From the NCBI GenBank assembly GCA_028288485.1, contig JAQBNO010000097.1, positions 1-64,000 of the forward strand: DNA of 64,000 bases, written 5' to 3'. Every line of letters starts with the position of its first letter. Positions within the stretch are counted from its first letter, which is position 1. This document shows, in pieces, positions 19,247 to 29,682 of the stretch. A program made the position numbers and the translations under genes. The notes beneath the pieces are model-generated. The model worked only from the letters and a program-made list of their open reading frames with translations. It was not told where the DNA came from and made no database searches. This DNA comes from Segetibacter sp. GTDB taxonomy: Bacteria; Bacteroidota; Bacteroidia; Chitinophagales; Chitinophagaceae.

Positions 19247-19272
19247 AAAAGGCCCTGGAACCGGGGCCTTTT
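19247..19272 (-). terminator. Rho-independent terminator of sprA
   Basis: Stem AAAAGGCCC / GGGCCTTTT with an 8-nt loop, 20 bp past the sprA stop. The minus strand continues into an A/T-rich tail. Confidence 0.8.
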
Positions 19273-19291
19273 ACTCTTAAAATCTGTTCGT

Positions 19292-22200
19292 TTATTGGGC
19301 CAGCGAAATCCTGATCTGTACGCCTGCCCTTGTATTAGTGATTGGAGCAGAGGTCGAAATATAAGGAACCACTCTTCGCTGGTCGAAGTAAAACTTAACA
19401 TTCACCCGGTTATTTAAAACATAATCGATCGAAGGCTGGATAGTAACCACTTTTTGTCCGCCTGTACTAAAGGAATTGTCCTGGTCTAAACGGCTATTGC
19501 TGGTGGCATCGTCGCGCATACTTAAGTCGAGCCGGAAGTTTACATCGTTTTCGAGTTTTTTACCTTTAGTCCCCGGAATTTTAAATGGAAGACTAAAGCC
19601 GCGTTTCCTCCAGCTACCTCCTATAGTCCACTCGGTGCTATTTACTTCGCTAAGCTGGTAATCTACAAGACTCAAACTCAACTGCCGGCTCTTTTTATAC
19701 TGGAAGCTAGCGGTTAACTGGCTTACTGTAGTAATATCAAAACCCAGCAATGGGCTGAATGATTCCTGGATAGTGATGTTTGGAACGAGGAAGAAAGGAA
19801 TAAAGTTTCCTGAAATAGAGTCAATGAAGCCGGGAGCCTGGTAACCGAACGGGTCCATGTACAACAAGGCGCTGTTAAAGCTGTTCATTCCCAGGCTTCC
19901 GTTATATGCATGGGTAACGCTGATGGTGCTGAAAGTTTTTGCCAATGCAGGAATACGGGTAAGGCCAGTATAAGTTACTCTCCAGTTCGGCCTTGGTTTA
20001 ATACTGCTAAACGGATTTGACTTAATGTTTGGGTTCGCCTGCTTAATTAAACCAACACTTTTTGGGTCCTGTCCGCTATAGGCGGCAATAAAAGATGGAA
20101 TTAAAACATCCTGGGCATAACGATTGTAACCTGTATAATAGCCATCCTGGTTCCTGTCTCCTTTTTGATAAGGGTTACTCAGGGCTAAACGTTCGGATAG
20201 AATAAGCCTGTAAGCTTCGAACTGCCTGAAGGTTTGTGAAATCTCGGTTGGCTTGTTTTTACTAAATAAAGTTTTAAATGCTATATAAGAAACATTGAAA
20301 CCTCCGGTTGCCAAAGGACTTAAGTGCTGAAAGTTTCCATTATCGGTTATTGTTTTAAATAGCTCCGAGTAATCCTTTGTATAGGTTCTTTCTACATTCA
20401 CATCTATTGTAAATTCCCTTATCGGCTCAAGCTGGGCAGTTAAACTCAACTTCTGGTCAAGACTTTGACGGAACATGTAATTTAAGGTAGTATCACGTGT
20501 GATTAAACCATTCGCAGCTTTCTGGTTCAACCAATTAGAATCAGGTTGGCGGCCAAAAACAAAATCAAGCCCGGGAGCCATGCTATTCCAGTTTTGTCCC
20601 AATGCTCTTGTACTATCGGTATACCCGGGAATGCGGCTACGGTAGTTCTCGCCATAGTTCACCGATGCACGCTTCACCATCGTAAGAAGTTGTCCGCCTG
20701 CTCTTGTTATTCCACCCATATCAACCGGCTGGTTTGCTTTCAACAAACGCGCAGCTTTACGTTCTTCACGGCGTTGCTTTCTCCATTTACGTAATGCGAC
20801 TCTTTTTGCTTTACCCGAAAGACCTTCAATCACTTCACTACGTAAAGGCAGGGTTGAGGTAACAGCTGGAGGATTATTTCTGTTGTCAGGTCCATTTGTG
20901 GCCGATGCCCTTTTGTTCTTTCTGCCACCGGTGGTATCATCGGGAGCAGGTGCTTGTTCCAATGCTCTTAACCACCTGCTTTTCATGTACAATCGTGTAA
21001 AGTCAAACTCCCCGTTTAAATTATTTTCCTGGCTGTTTTCAATGGTATTGCCTAGGTTAAGGGCCAGCCTGCTGGCACCGATCCAGTTATAAGTTGTTGT
21101 ATAACTATATCGAGCAGTAATCCAATCGGTGAGCGGTAACTTCGACAGTGGCAAGGTATAACTACCAATAGCTCTTTGCTGGTACAAAGTGTTTCTTCCA
21201 CCCTGGAAAAAGTTTGAGCGAACGGTGTCTTTCTTTTGCTTGCTATCTATTCTTCCATATGGCTCATCTATCCTGGCATTATTAACGGCTGAAAAATCTA
21301 TATTTAAAGCCCTTGTAAGATCCCATCTTAAATTATAATACCTGTCGAAAGTGAAGAACTTATCGTAAGTGGTATCTACCCTGTCTACCTTATTATCGAA
21401 GGTGTTAACAATGCGGGGTACAAATTCTCCAAACTGCCGGTTAACATCGGCCCGAAAACTGAGCAACGAAGGCAATGGGTTTAGATTGAAATCACGAACC
21501 AAGGCATACCAGGGCGATTTTGATTTAATAATTCGCTTGAAGGGCTCGAGGTATTTAGGTTGATTATTATAAGTATAACCCAAGCCCCCCCTGTGTTTAA
21601 TTACGTCGTTCTTTGTAATTAAAGGGCTTGTTTGTTCGTACTTGATATATGAATAGCTCACATCAAGATTACTGATACTCCAAAGTCTTGTTTTACCGGT
21701 CGGCGTTATTCTTACATTGGTAAAATTGAGCGTTTTAATCGTGGTTTTATCGATCGCAGCTTTTTTGAGGTCACTTCTTTCTTTCCCCGAATAGCCTTTC
21801 AGCTTTTCGTTCAACCTGATATCAAGATCATACGGATCATATTCGGGAGTGCGGGTTGTTTGATTAATACTTGCATAAACGGGAATGGAAATGCCAAGGC
21901 TTTTTGGCATCAATTTTCCCAGTTCCAGGTTTGCCGCTGCGTCATACTGCATGAAATTCTCACGAGCTCTTTCGTTCACTCTCTGTTCAAGAGTACCAAA
22001 ACCCGCTGTATAGGTATTTGCAGAAAGTGCCAGGGTGCCAAGATCTGCCAGGTTAACATCTACCCTCCCCAAGGCAGCATAGCCTCCCTTTTCATCTAAT
22101 TTTGACAACCTCAGTTCATTGATCCATACTTCTGCGTTAACCGGTACGTTGTCGGATAACGGACCATTTTCAACACCAATTAAAAAGATTCGAATTTCGC

Positions 22201-25200
22201 CGAGATTTGGATTTCCCTTTATCGCCAATTTTTTGTTCCCTATAGTTTCCTGGTAATAATTGGTTATATTCTGAAGCTTTTGATTACGCCTGAGCTTTAA
22301 CTGAACAAGGTCCTGGATATTCAAATCCAGGTTGTTACTGTCGGGCCAAACCTTCCTTTGATCAGCTTCTGTATTTGCATAACTGCCCGGCCTCGTAACC
22401 CTTAACGGAATTTTTATTTCGTAATAGTTGTTTAGAAAATCGTTTCCTATACGAATCACTGCATTAAGCTGGTTATCATTAATAGCCTGGCTGTTTTTCA
22501 TGCTTTCCGCATGCACAAACATGTTCAACTTTCCATACTGCCGCATGTCAAGATTCATCGTTTTAAAAGCTGCTCTTATATCTTTTGCGTCAAGGTTTCG
22601 GATTTGGAAACTCATAGCCTGTTCATTTTGTAACAGGTTTATGCCGTTATTACTTAACTGCTGAACTCTTTCAATTCCCGGCGGTATTAAATAATTTACA
22701 GGTTGACGTTTACTATTCTCTTCAAGGTTTACAGCTAACACGTTGAAGGTTGTACGGTTGCCGGGAGTAATGGGCACATAATTGCCGGTAGTATCTAATT
22801 GGAAAGTAAATGATCTCCATTGGTTACGAACAAGGTCAAGGCGGGCAAAACGAAGAGTTACAGAGTCTTCAAAGTCTGTCAGGAACATACGAACAAAGCG
22901 GATCGATTTAAAGTCGGGAATGTTTCCTACTTTCTTTTCATAATCGTTAATAGGCACTCTAAAAAGATACCAGTTTTCGTTTCCTGAAGTGCCGTCAGCA
23001 TAACGAACATTTATGCTTTGTTTATCGGTAATGTATTTTGTATTCCCGATATCCATTCCTGGCCTGAGATCAATTGCGTATTGGAAATATTCTTCAGCTT
23101 CGCTTAGGGTGTTATCGCGATTGAGGTCTTCGTTGTCAGGATACAAAGTCGCAGCCGGACTGAACTGGGAGTTATCAGTAGCAATGGGAGAATTTCCCTG
23201 CGGATTATTAAAGTTTTTGTACCTGCCTAAAATGCCCGTATTGGCTGCATCATAAGCGCCATCCCTGTACCATACATAATTATCATTTGAAGGATCGCGC
23301 TGGGCACGTGCACTGAAAGCTGAGCCGGGGAAATTAGCAGTAACCTGGCCTAGATAATCGCTACGTTTAACTACCTCATCAGCATCACTCAACCCATCGA
23401 ACCCCACGTCCTGGAAAGTACGATCAGCAGGATCGTTACTAAAAGCCTGCGTAACCTGGATAGGATTAACCGGCGTTCTTCCCCATGTAGTACTGTTATC
23501 AACGGCAGATGGTTGGTTAGGTGAACTCATGCCGTTTTCATAAAACCTGCGACCGTCTTTTAATATGTCTTCACTAAGTGTTCCCAGGTTTAAATATAAT
23601 TTTCCGCCCGTACTTGCTGGTTTCTTTATAAAAGGATCCTGCACCCAAAATTCTACAAATTCAACATTGCTTGTTACGAAATCGGTTTGGTCAATAGCTC
23701 TCATGATACCGGCCCAACGCTGACGGGGGTTCTTTAATTTTCCGCTTGGCTCTACCTCAGCTGTACTGGTTTCAAAATTATACGGACCTATGTCGGTAGG
23801 ATAATAGGAAAGGTCAAAAGTAACCATCTGGTTTTCACCCAGGTTGTTGGTCCGTTGCGGAAATAATTCCTGGTTAAATACAGCACGAACACGAGGATCA
23901 CTTAGTTCAGCCACATTTCTCCTCATAGGGTTATTTGGGCTGTTTCTGTCCTGCAGAATCGGCTCAATATTATACCAGGCCAGTTTAGCCCTGTTACGGT
24001 TGTAAGGAAGCGAATCATTTAAACTGCCTTCAGGGAAGGCGTTATTACCTTGTGGAGTACTTGCCAGTGACCATGAAATGAACGGAAAACGAAGGTCAAT
24101 ACTGTTACGAGTTCCTTCAAAGTCATCAACATAAATCAACCCCTCGTCGCCCGAGCCAATTTGTCGGGGATGACCCGGTTTTAGAAAAGCCGCCTCTCCA
24201 TAGGCATTGATAGTTGATAGAGCTGTGCTGTTATAAAATGGAAGTTTGTTTAAAAGCCGGGTGATCTTCGGCGACTCGGTGCGGTAATTAAAATCCAATC
24301 CATACATTGTATTCCTGATCGGGTCTTCCCCATAATTCATTTTTGTAAAAAATGGTCTTTCTGAGAGTCGCGCCATACTTGCTCCTAACGACAACTTTTT
24401 ATTTGCAAGGTAATCAAGACGCAACCCCATAAAACTCCTTTGCTGAATGCCAAAACCTGCATTGTTTTCGAACTGAACACTTACAGGAATGCCGCTGTTC
24501 AAGATCGCTCCGTTCAGAATTTTTACCGTTCCCAGGTTATAGTCAATGCTGTAATCGAGGCCCTCTCTCAAAATCTGCCCACCTGCTGTTACGGTTACAG
24601 AGCCGGGAGGAACGTTAAATGCCCCGAGGTATATTTCAGATGAAGAGCTGCCTTTACCCGATCCCTGCATAACATACCTGTTCAGGTTTGCAAACGTTTG
24701 GGCTATCGCTTTTATAGAGTCGTATAGCTGGTAATAAACATATTTTCCTTTAAACGCCTGCCCGGGCCCGTTAAAGGCAAGGGTTTCCAAATCTCTACCG
24801 AACGGCTCTAAAACAGGAAAAATGATTTTGCCCTGTTGTGATAAAACGGTAAATCCTTCCACGTAATCGAATACCCCGTCGGGCATAGGGTCATTCTGGT
24901 TATTTAACCGGTCGAGATTCAAAATACGTAAAAGAGATCTGCCTTCAACTGATGGAGAAGATTCGGGCAAGAATCGTTTTAAACCACCGCTTGGTTCTTC
25001 GTATAATATGTTCAACTTGAAATCCTGCCGTTGAATACCGGGAAGATCAAGTGAATAAACGTTTTTCATCATCCATCTCCAGATTGGCAGAGCAGGACGT
25101 TGTGACGTCGCTTTTAATAATTTCAGCATCAGCACTTTTTGAACTCCCTGTGTAGAGTCTAATGTAACGTCCTGCGAAAACTCCCCCACCTGGTAAACCT

Positions 25201-26593
25201 GGCCGTTTAAAGTATACTGGTAAGCAACCCCTAACACTTCGTCCGGCTGTAGTTGCTGGTTAAGAGATACAAAGCCGATTTGCGGGTTGAAAAAATATTC
25301 GTTAGGATTTAGCTTCCGTGCAAAGGTTTTTTCATAATCCTCTACCGGCCGTAAACCCCTTCCCTGTAAAATGGAGTTCACTAATACTGGATTACGGATA
25401 CTGGGATTAGCGCGCAGAGGTGCATACAAATCGTTTGCCGCATTGTTCGGAAAGCTTCCTGCACCGTTTCCTCGTATACTTGGGTTATATGGAGCACCCT
25501 CGCCCAAATCCATAAACGCAACTATATCGCGTGTTTCTGTAGTCGCACCTGTCCGGTTGGTAACCCATACTTCCACACGTAGAATTTGTACCTGCGTATT
25601 TACGACCGGCAAATTCTGCATTGCTTTATTAAAATTGGATCTGAAATAATCTCCAAATAAAAAGTGCCTGTTCTCTTCGTAATCATCCAGCTTTTTATCA
25701 AATCGGGTAGTAGCGGCACCACCTTGTAAAGCAAGCGACTGACGCTGTGCCTTTTGGCTGGCCAGCACACCTGTAACAAATAATTTCCCGAACTGCAATT
25801 GAGTTTTTATCCCAAATAAACTTTGCGCACTGGGAATTAGAGTTCCCTTTGAGGTATACGAAACGTTTCCCGCTTCAATTGATTTTATAATCTCATCATC
25901 CATTCCCTTGTAATCCAGTTTCAACTGGTTTTCGAAGTCGAAGTTTGCAAGGGTATTATAATTAATAGGTAACTTAAGCTTATCTCCAATGTTTGCAATA
26001 ACATTCAGGTTTGAATTCATGTCAAAGTCAAATCCCCCGTTTTTCCTGGCACTTTCAGGAAGTGTCGGATTTTTAATATTCTGGCCCTGGTACCCCGCCA
26101 ATATATCCACATTACCTTGCGGACGTATATCTACCTTCAGTCCATTTGGACCTACCCCAAAAATCCGGTCAAACAACTTATCATATGTTTTCAGCTTCGG
26201 CCTTTCAACTTTACGATTTAAAACACTAAGCGTATTTGCTCTCTTTCTAAAATATTCGCTTTCAGATTGTTTTGCCTTATACCGCATCATTTCTTCAAAA
26301 GTCATGTAAGTAGGCGTGCGGTAATATGAATTGCCTATTTTTTCAACTATATAATATTGCTTTGTTTTAGGATCATATTGTATGTCCCTTTTTATATAAG
26401 CTGTATCGGAAAAATTGAATGGATTGTTTGAATTGTACGTAAACGGATCACCTACACGATCACTTATGGGAAAGCGGGTTGTATCATTTTTACTGCTATC
26501 GGCACGATTTTGGCCATAAGTATTGGAAGCCAAAAAAGCAGAAATTAAAAAAATAATGTATGCGTGAATTGAATATCGGTTACGACTGATCAA
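19292..26593 (-). CDS. sprA: Type IX secretion translocon protein SprA (Sov)
   Basis: 2433 residues, the expected size. SprA is the very large outer-membrane barrel through which the type IX secretion system exports its cargo and, in gliding species, adhesins. It begins with a signal peptide (about 5-27, ending ASNTYGQ). Residues 60-130 carry the conserved early SprA block (TPTYMTFEEMMRYKAKQ). The rest is long, strand-rich and full of aromatic and Asn residues, with repeated segments such as PTDIGPYNFET, YVDDFEGTRN, EVWINELRLS and KIPGTKGKKLENDVNFRLDLSMRD. It ends in TRAGVQIRISLAQ. The frame is intact. ruvA lies 36 bp upstream on the same strand and may be co-transcribed. Confidence 0.93.
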   Translation of the reverse strand: MISRNRYSIHAYIIFLISAFLASNTYGQNRADSSKNDTTRFPISDRVGDPFTYNSNNPFNFSDTAYIKRDIQYDPKTKQYYIVEKIGNSYYRTPTYMTFEEMMRYKAKQSESEYFRKRANTLSVLNRKVERPKLKTYDKLFDRIFGVGPNGLKVDIRPQGNVDILAGYQGQNIKNPTLPESARKNGGFDFDMNSNLNVIANIGDKLKLPINYNTLANFDFENQLKLDYKGMDDEIIKSIEAGNVSYTSKGTLIPSAQSLFGIKTQLQFGKLFVTGVLASQKAQRQSLALQGGAATTRFDKKLDDYEENRHFLFGDYFRSNFNKAMQNLPVVNTQVQILRVEVWVTNRTGATTETRDIVAFMDLGEGAPYNPSIRGNGAGSFPNNAANDLYAPLRANPSIRNPVLVNSILQGRGLRPVEDYEKTFARKLNPNEYFFNPQIGFVSLNQQLQPDEVLGVAYQYTLNGQVYQVGEFSQDVTLDSTQGVQKVLMLKLLKATSQRPALPIWRWMMKNVYSLDLPGIQRQDFKLNILYEEPSGGLKRFLPESSPSVEGRSLLRILNLDRLNNQNDPMPDGVFDYVEGFTVLSQQGKIIFPVLEPFGRDLETLAFNGPGQAFKGKYVYYQLYDSIKAIAQTFANLNRYVMQGSGKGSSSSEIYLGAFNVPPGSVTVTAGGQILREGLDYSIDYNLGTVKILNGAILNSGIPVSVQFENNAGFGIQQRSFMGLRLDYLANKKLSLGASMARLSERPFFTKMNYGEDPIRNTMYGLDFNYRTESPKITRLLNKLPFYNSTALSTINAYGEAAFLKPGHPRQIGSGDEGLIYVDDFEGTRNSIDLRFPFISWSLASTPQGNNAFPEGSLNDSLPYNRNRAKLAWYNIEPILQDRNSPNNPMRRNVAELSDPRVRAVFNQELFPQRTNNLGENQMVTFDLSYYPTDIGPYNFETSTAEVEPSGKLKNPRQRWAGIMRAIDQTDFVTSNVEFVEFWVQDPFIKKPASTGGKLYLNLGTLSEDILKDGRRFYENGMSSPNQPSAVDNSTTWGRTPVNPIQVTQAFSNDPADRTFQDVGFDGLSDADEVVKRSDYLGQVTANFPGSAFSARAQRDPSNDNYVWYRDGAYDAANTGILGRYKNFNNPQGNSPIATDNSQFSPAATLYPDNEDLNRDNTLSEAEEYFQYAIDLRPGMDIGNTKYITDKQSINVRYADGTSGNENWYLFRVPINDYEKKVGNIPDFKSIRFVRMFLTDFEDSVTLRFARLDLVRNQWRSFTFQLDTTGNYVPITPGNRTTFNVLAVNLEENSKRQPVNYLIPPGIERVQQLSNNGINLLQNEQAMSFQIRNLDAKDIRAAFKTMNLDMRQYGKLNMFVHAESMKNSQAINDNQLNAVIRIGNDFLNNYYEIKIPLRVTRPGSYANTEADQRKVWPDSNNLDLNIQDLVQLKLRRNQKLQNITNYYQETIGNKKLAIKGNPNLGEIRIFLIGVENGPLSDNVPVNAEVWINELRLSKLDEKGGYAALGRVDVNLADLGTLALSANTYTAGFGTLEQRVNERARENFMQYDAAANLELGKLMPKSLGISIPVYASINQTTRTPEYDPYDLDIRLNEKLKGYSGKERSDLKKAAIDKTTIKTLNFTNVRITPTGKTRLWSISNLDVSYSYIKYEQTSPLITKNDVIKHRGGLGYTYNNQPKYLEPFKRIIKSKSPWYALVRDFNLNPLPSLLSFRADVNRQFGEFVPRIVNTFDNKVDRVDTTYDKFFTFDRYYNLRWDLTRALNIDFSAVNNARIDEPYGRIDSKQKKDTVRSNFFQGGRNTLYQQRAIGSYTLPLSKLPLTDWITARYSYTTTYNWIGASRLALNLGNTIENSQENNLNGEFDFTRLYMKSRWLRALEQAPAPDDTTGGRKNKRASATNGPDNRNNPPAVTSTLPLRSEVIEGLSGKAKRVALRKWRKQRREERKAARLLKANQPVDMGGITRAGGQLLTMVKRASVNYGENYRSRIPGYTDSTRALGQNWNSMAPGLDFVFGRQPDSNWLNQKAANGLITRDTTLNYMFRQSLDQKLSLTAQLEPIREFTIDVNVERTYTKDYSELFKTITDNGNFQHLSPLATGGFNVSYIAFKTLFSKNKPTEISQTFRQFEAYRLILSERLALSNPYQKGDRNQDGYYTGYNRYAQDVLIPSFIAAYSGQDPKSVGLIKQANPNIKSNPFSSIKPRPNWRVTYTGLTRIPALAKTFSTISVTHAYNGSLGMNSFNSALLYMDPFGYQAPGFIDSISGNFIPFFLVPNITIQESFSPLLGFDITTVSQLTASFQYKKSRQLSLSLVDYQLSEVNSTEWTIGGSWRKRGFSLPFKIPGTKGKKLENDVNFRLDLSMRDDATSNSRLDQDNSFSTGGQKVVTIQPSIDYVLNNRVNVKFYFDQRRVVPYISTSAPITNTRAGVQIRISLAQ

Positions 26594-26629
26594 AACTTAT
26601 AGCTGTTTATGTAAAATTCTCACTATAGG

Positions 26630-27214
26630 CTAAATATTTTTAAGCGCTTTTTTAATCAGTTCTTCTAATTGAATATTACTATCGTTAGCTTCAATAACGT
26701 TTTTTATTGCTTTTTCTGCGTTAGGTCGTGGAATTCCTAAAGAAATTAATGCTGTTAATGCATCATTTTCGACTTTATTTGTTACTGACGAGGTTAAAAT
26801 AGAATCGTTTAAGTTCTTACTTAACTTATCTTTTAGTTCAAGAACTAATCTTTCTGCGGTTTTTCTGCCTATTCCTTTGACGCTTTCCAGTAATCGTGCG
26901 TTGCTTTGAACAATAGCTTTAATTATTTCGTCAGGTTTTAATCCAGACAACATCATTCTAGCTGTTGCTGCACCAACTCCCGAAACACTAATTAATTGTG
27001 TGAAAAGTTCTTTTTCTGAAGGTTCAGAAAAGCCGTATAAGGTCTGATTATTTTCAGTTATGTGCAGATAAGTATATAACTGGCCACTTTCCTGATTACT
27101 TATGGCCGAATAAGTATTTAAACTAACCTGGCATTCGTACCCTACTCCATTTACATCAACAACTACCTGCGCGGGATTCTTCACCGCGAACTTCCCTCTA
27201 ACAAAAGCGATCAC
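26630..27214 (-). CDS. ruvA: Holliday junction branch migration protein RuvA
   Basis: 194 residues. RuvA tetramers bind four-way junctions and load the RuvB motor. The N-terminal OB fold (MIAFVRGKFA..VVDVNGVGYECQVS) is followed by two helix-hairpin-helix motifs: LISVSGVGAATARMML and LESVKGIGRKTAERLVLEL. The acidic-loop domain follows, then a short linker and the RuvB-contacting C-terminal domain (ENDALTALISLGIPRPNAEKAI). Length is normal. It lies just upstream of sprA on the same strand and is divergent from fabH. Confidence 0.95.
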   Translation of the reverse strand: MIAFVRGKFAVKNPAQVVVDVNGVGYECQVSLNTYSAISNQESGQLYTYLHITENNQTLYGFSEPSEKELFTQLISVSGVGAATARMMLSGLKPDEIIKAIVQSNARLLESVKGIGRKTAERLVLELKDKLSKNLNDSILTSSVTNKVENDALTALISLGIPRPNAEKAIKNVIEANDSNIQLEELIKKALKNI

Positions 27215-27311
27215 ATTAAATATATTTAGCCATGAATCAAAAATAAAAGATGAAACAATCAGTACAAATATTATTTTAAGATAAAGTAATTACTTCATTT
27301 TTACAAACACC

Positions 27312-27319
27312 TACCTTTG
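27312..27319 (+). promoter_or_regulatory. -7 promoter element for fabH
   Basis: TACCTTTG, a perfect match to TAnnTTTG, 68 nt before the fabH ATG. The surrounding CTACCTTTGCC also occurs upstream of yidC. No clear -33 TTG was found at the right spacing. Confidence 0.5.
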
Positions 27320-27387
27320 CCATCCTTCAATATCCAAGAATAAACAATTACTTTTATTTCCCGAAATAAATAATTTTAAAGCACGTA

Positions 27388-28392
27388 ATGGCACAAAAAA
27401 TAAGCGCAGCAATAACTGCTGTCGGTGGTTATGTTCCCGAATACAGGTTAACGAATAAGGAGTTGGAAACAATGGTAGACACAAATGACGAATGGATAAA
27501 GAGCCGTACCGGAGTTGAAGAAAGGAGAATTTTAAAAGGTGAGGGTAAGGCCACATCCGATCTTGGCGCTCCCGCAGTAATGGACCTGATACAAAAAAGG
27601 GGAATTGATCCGCTTGAAATTGATTGTATCATTTGCTGCACCGTAACCCCCGATATGTTTTTTCCTGCCACTGCTAATATTATCAGCGAAAAAGTGGGTG
27701 CTAAAAATGCCTTCAGTTTCGACCTGGGTGCGGCGTGCTCAGGTTTTTTGTTTGGCTTAACCACCGGCGCTGCTTTTGTCGAAAGTGGACGATATAAAAA
27801 AGTTATTGTTGTTGGCGCCGACAAAATGAGTGCGATAACCGATTACAGCGATCGTACAACCTGCATTTTGTTTGGCGATGGTGCCGGTGCAGTTCTGCTT
27901 GAACCTGGTGAAGATGGTTTTGGTGTGCTTGACAGCAACTTGAAATCCGATGGAACAGGTGGAAAGTATTTACACATGAAAGCAGGAGGTTCATTGCGGC
28001 CTGCCTCCCCCGAAACCCTGGCGGCTAAAGAACACTTCATTTTCCAGGAAGGTCCTTCAGTTTTTAAATTTGCCGTTACGGGAATGGCCGATGTTGCTTA
28101 CGAACTTGTTAAACGAAATAATCTTACCGGCGACGATATTGCCTGGCTTGTTCCTCACCAGGCAAATAAAAGAATTATCGATGCAACGGCTAACCGTATG
28201 GGCGTACCTACCGAAAAGGTAATGTTGAATATTATGCGTTATGGCAATACTACTTCCGGCACTATTCCGCTGTGTTTGTGGGACTGGGAGAAGCAACTTA
28301 AAAAAGGCGACAACCTGGTTCTGGCTGCTTTCGGCGGTGGGTTTACCTGGGGTGCAACCTTAGTGAAATGGGCTTACGACCCTAAGAACTAG
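27388..28392 (+). CDS. fabH: Beta-ketoacyl-ACP synthase III
   Basis: 334 residues. FabH starts fatty acid chains by condensing acyl-CoA with malonyl-ACP. The thiolase-fold catalytic triad is complete: Cys117 (LGAACSGF), His257 (VPHQANKR) and Asn287 (RYGNTTSG). TRTGVEERR-like SRTGVEERR (39-47) and the C-terminal FGGGFTWGA are typical. The acyl specificity (branched or straight primer) cannot be read from sequence. It stands alone here, separate from the minus-strand fabD at 30 kb. Repeat R8 follows in the convergent gap before the DinB gene. Confidence 0.95.
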   Translation: MAQKISAAITAVGGYVPEYRLTNKELETMVDTNDEWIKSRTGVEERRILKGEGKATSDLGAPAVMDLIQKRGIDPLEIDCIICCTVTPDMFFPATANIISEKVGAKNAFSFDLGAACSGFLFGLTTGAAFVESGRYKKVIVVGADKMSAITDYSDRTTCILFGDGAGAVLLEPGEDGFGVLDSNLKSDGTGGKYLHMKAGGSLRPASPETLAAKEHFIFQEGPSVFKFAVTGMADVAYELVKRNNLTGDDIAWLVPHQANKRIIDATANRMGVPTEKVMLNIMRYGNTTSGTIPLCLWDWEKQLKKGDNLVLAAFGGGFTWGATLVKWAYDPKN

Positions 28393-28540
28393 TTTGATAC
28401 TGATTGTTGAGAATTGAATATCGAAAATTTGAAGATGTTATTAAATCCGCAACAGGAAGTTTCTTTTGTGGCTTTTCATTGAGACCTTTTAGATTTTGTT
28501 ACTTTTTTGTTTACCGGCATCTGTTCTTTGCTGATGCATC

Positions 28541-28560
28541 GTTGTGTCACTCGCTTGTAC
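28541..28560 (+). repeat. Interspersed 20-mer repeat R8 (A type)
   Basis: GTTGTGTCACTCGCTTGTAC, one mismatch from the A consensus. It is preceded by CATC and followed by GGCAAACCTTTATTCA, a 3' extension also seen in R10 and R17. Confidence 0.88.
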
Positions 28561-28581
28561 GGCAAACCTTTATTCAAAGGC

Positions 28582-29070
28582 TCACTTTTTAGCCCTGCTC
28601 CATACGATAAAATCGGTTGCGGGAATATTGTCGACCCCTAACTGTCTTAGTATTGTTACCAGTTGTCCGCGGTGATAAGTAGCATGATTAAAAACATGTA
28701 GGAGAATTTGAAATAGCGGCTGAGTAAACGGTTCCTTTTTAAAGTTCTGATAACTAAACACTTTCTCTAACGATTCGTTTGTACTTTTTTCCACCCAATC
28801 ACCCCACAGCCTGGAGCGCTCAATAAGTCCTGCAGCTATCTCGGTCATCGTTGACTGTTCATTCCCTAACGGAATTGTTTCTGCCCGATTTAGCCGCTGC
28901 ATCCAAATATGATCGGTATTCCACAGGTGAAGTAATGTTAGTTGAAGACTGCTAAAACTACTTGCCACGTGCCGGAAATGTAGTTCCCCAGAAAGCGGCA
29001 GAATAACATCGACGATTCTTCGGTTCGCCCAAAGGTTGTATAAGGCATGCTGATGTAAAATTTCCTTCAC
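28582..29070 (-). CDS. DinB family protein
   Basis: 162 residues with the four-helix DinB/YfiT fold. The metal-binding histidine triad is visible as His at LTLLHLWNTDHIW (helix 2) and the pair in FNHATYHRGQL (C-terminal helix), with the family phrase HATYHRGQLVTILRQLG. DinB-family members include thiol-dependent transferases (bacillithiol or mycothiol dependent) and uncharacterised damage-linked proteins. Nothing nearby narrows the substrate. It converges with fabH and is divergent from the GNAT gene at 29224. Confidence 0.85.
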   Translation of the reverse strand: MKEILHQHALYNLWANRRIVDVILPLSGELHFRHVASSFSSLQLTLLHLWNTDHIWMQRLNRAETIPLGNEQSTMTEIAAGLIERSRLWGDWVEKSTNESLEKVFSYQNFKKEPFTQPLFQILLHVFNHATYHRGQLVTILRQLGVDNIPATDFIVWSRAKK

Positions 29071-29186
29071 GGTTAATTGCTTTTGTTTTGTTTCAAATTT
29101 AATACAGCTGCTTTTAAAGAGAAATGGTATTTGAAGTAAATGTACTTATTGAATTATTCCTTTATAAAAACAACCGGCGCAGTGTT

Positions 29187-29194
29187 TACATTTG
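29187..29194 (+). promoter_or_regulatory. -7 promoter element for the GNAT gene at 29224
   Basis: TACATTTG matches TAnnTTTG and lies 29 nt before the start codon. No TTG is visible at -33. Confidence 0.4.
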
Positions 29195-29223
29195 CAGCAC
29201 TAACAGAAAATCTTTAAATAGGT

Positions 29224-29682
29224 ATGGAGAATTTTATAACCAGGCGCGCAGTAAAAGATGATTGCCCAAGGATATTAGAACTTATACAGGAGTTGGCAGT
29301 ATATGAAAGAGCTCCTGAAGAAGTTACTGTAACCCTTGAACATTTCGAAGAAAGCGGTTTTGGGAAAAGCCCCGTTTGGTGGGCTTTTGTAGTAGAATTA
29401 GAGGGAGTAATACAAGCTTTTGCCTTATACTATATTCGGTACAGCACCTGGAAGGGACAAAGAATGTACCTGGAAGACCTGCTGGTAACAGAAAAAATGA
29501 GGTGCAAAGGAATAGGCAAATTACTTTTTGATGCGTTAATAAAAGAAGCAAAAGAAAGAGATTTAAATGGTATAACGTGGCAGGTGCTCGAGTGGAACGA
29601 TGCCGCAATCAATTTCTACAAAAAGCTGAACGCTTCTTTTGACGCCGAATGGGTCAATTGCAGCATAAGCGTTCCTGCATAG
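29224..29682 (+). CDS. GNAT-family N-acetyltransferase (spermidine/diamine acetyltransferase-like)
   Basis: 152 residues. It begins ITRRAVKDDCPRILELIQELAVYE and has YLEDLLVTEKMRCKGIGKLL (about 80-99), which carries motif A with the acetyl-CoA loop RCKGIG. The C-terminal QVLEWNDAAINFYKKLNA is motif B with the catalytic-type Tyr. The layout, including the short ALYYIRYSTWKG strand, is close to the SSAT (spermidine/spermine acetyltransferase) type, so a small amine may be the acceptor. This is an inference from overall similarity. Repeat R9 follows in the convergent gap. Confidence 0.82.
   Translation: MENFITRRAVKDDCPRILELIQELAVYERAPEEVTVTLEHFEESGFGKSPVWWAFVVELEGVIQAFALYYIRYSTWKGQRMYLEDLLVTEKMRCKGIGKLLFDALIKEAKERDLNGITWQVLEWNDAAINFYKKLNASFDAEWVNCSISVPA

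Larger units (their letters stand above)
18763..19291. other. Convergent gap with an inverted repeat pair, 529 bp
   Basis: R6 (18815-18834, plus) and R7 (19115-19132, minus) bound a segment of about 318 bp. It contains no convincing gene. The sprA terminator lies at 19247-19272. Confidence 0.6.
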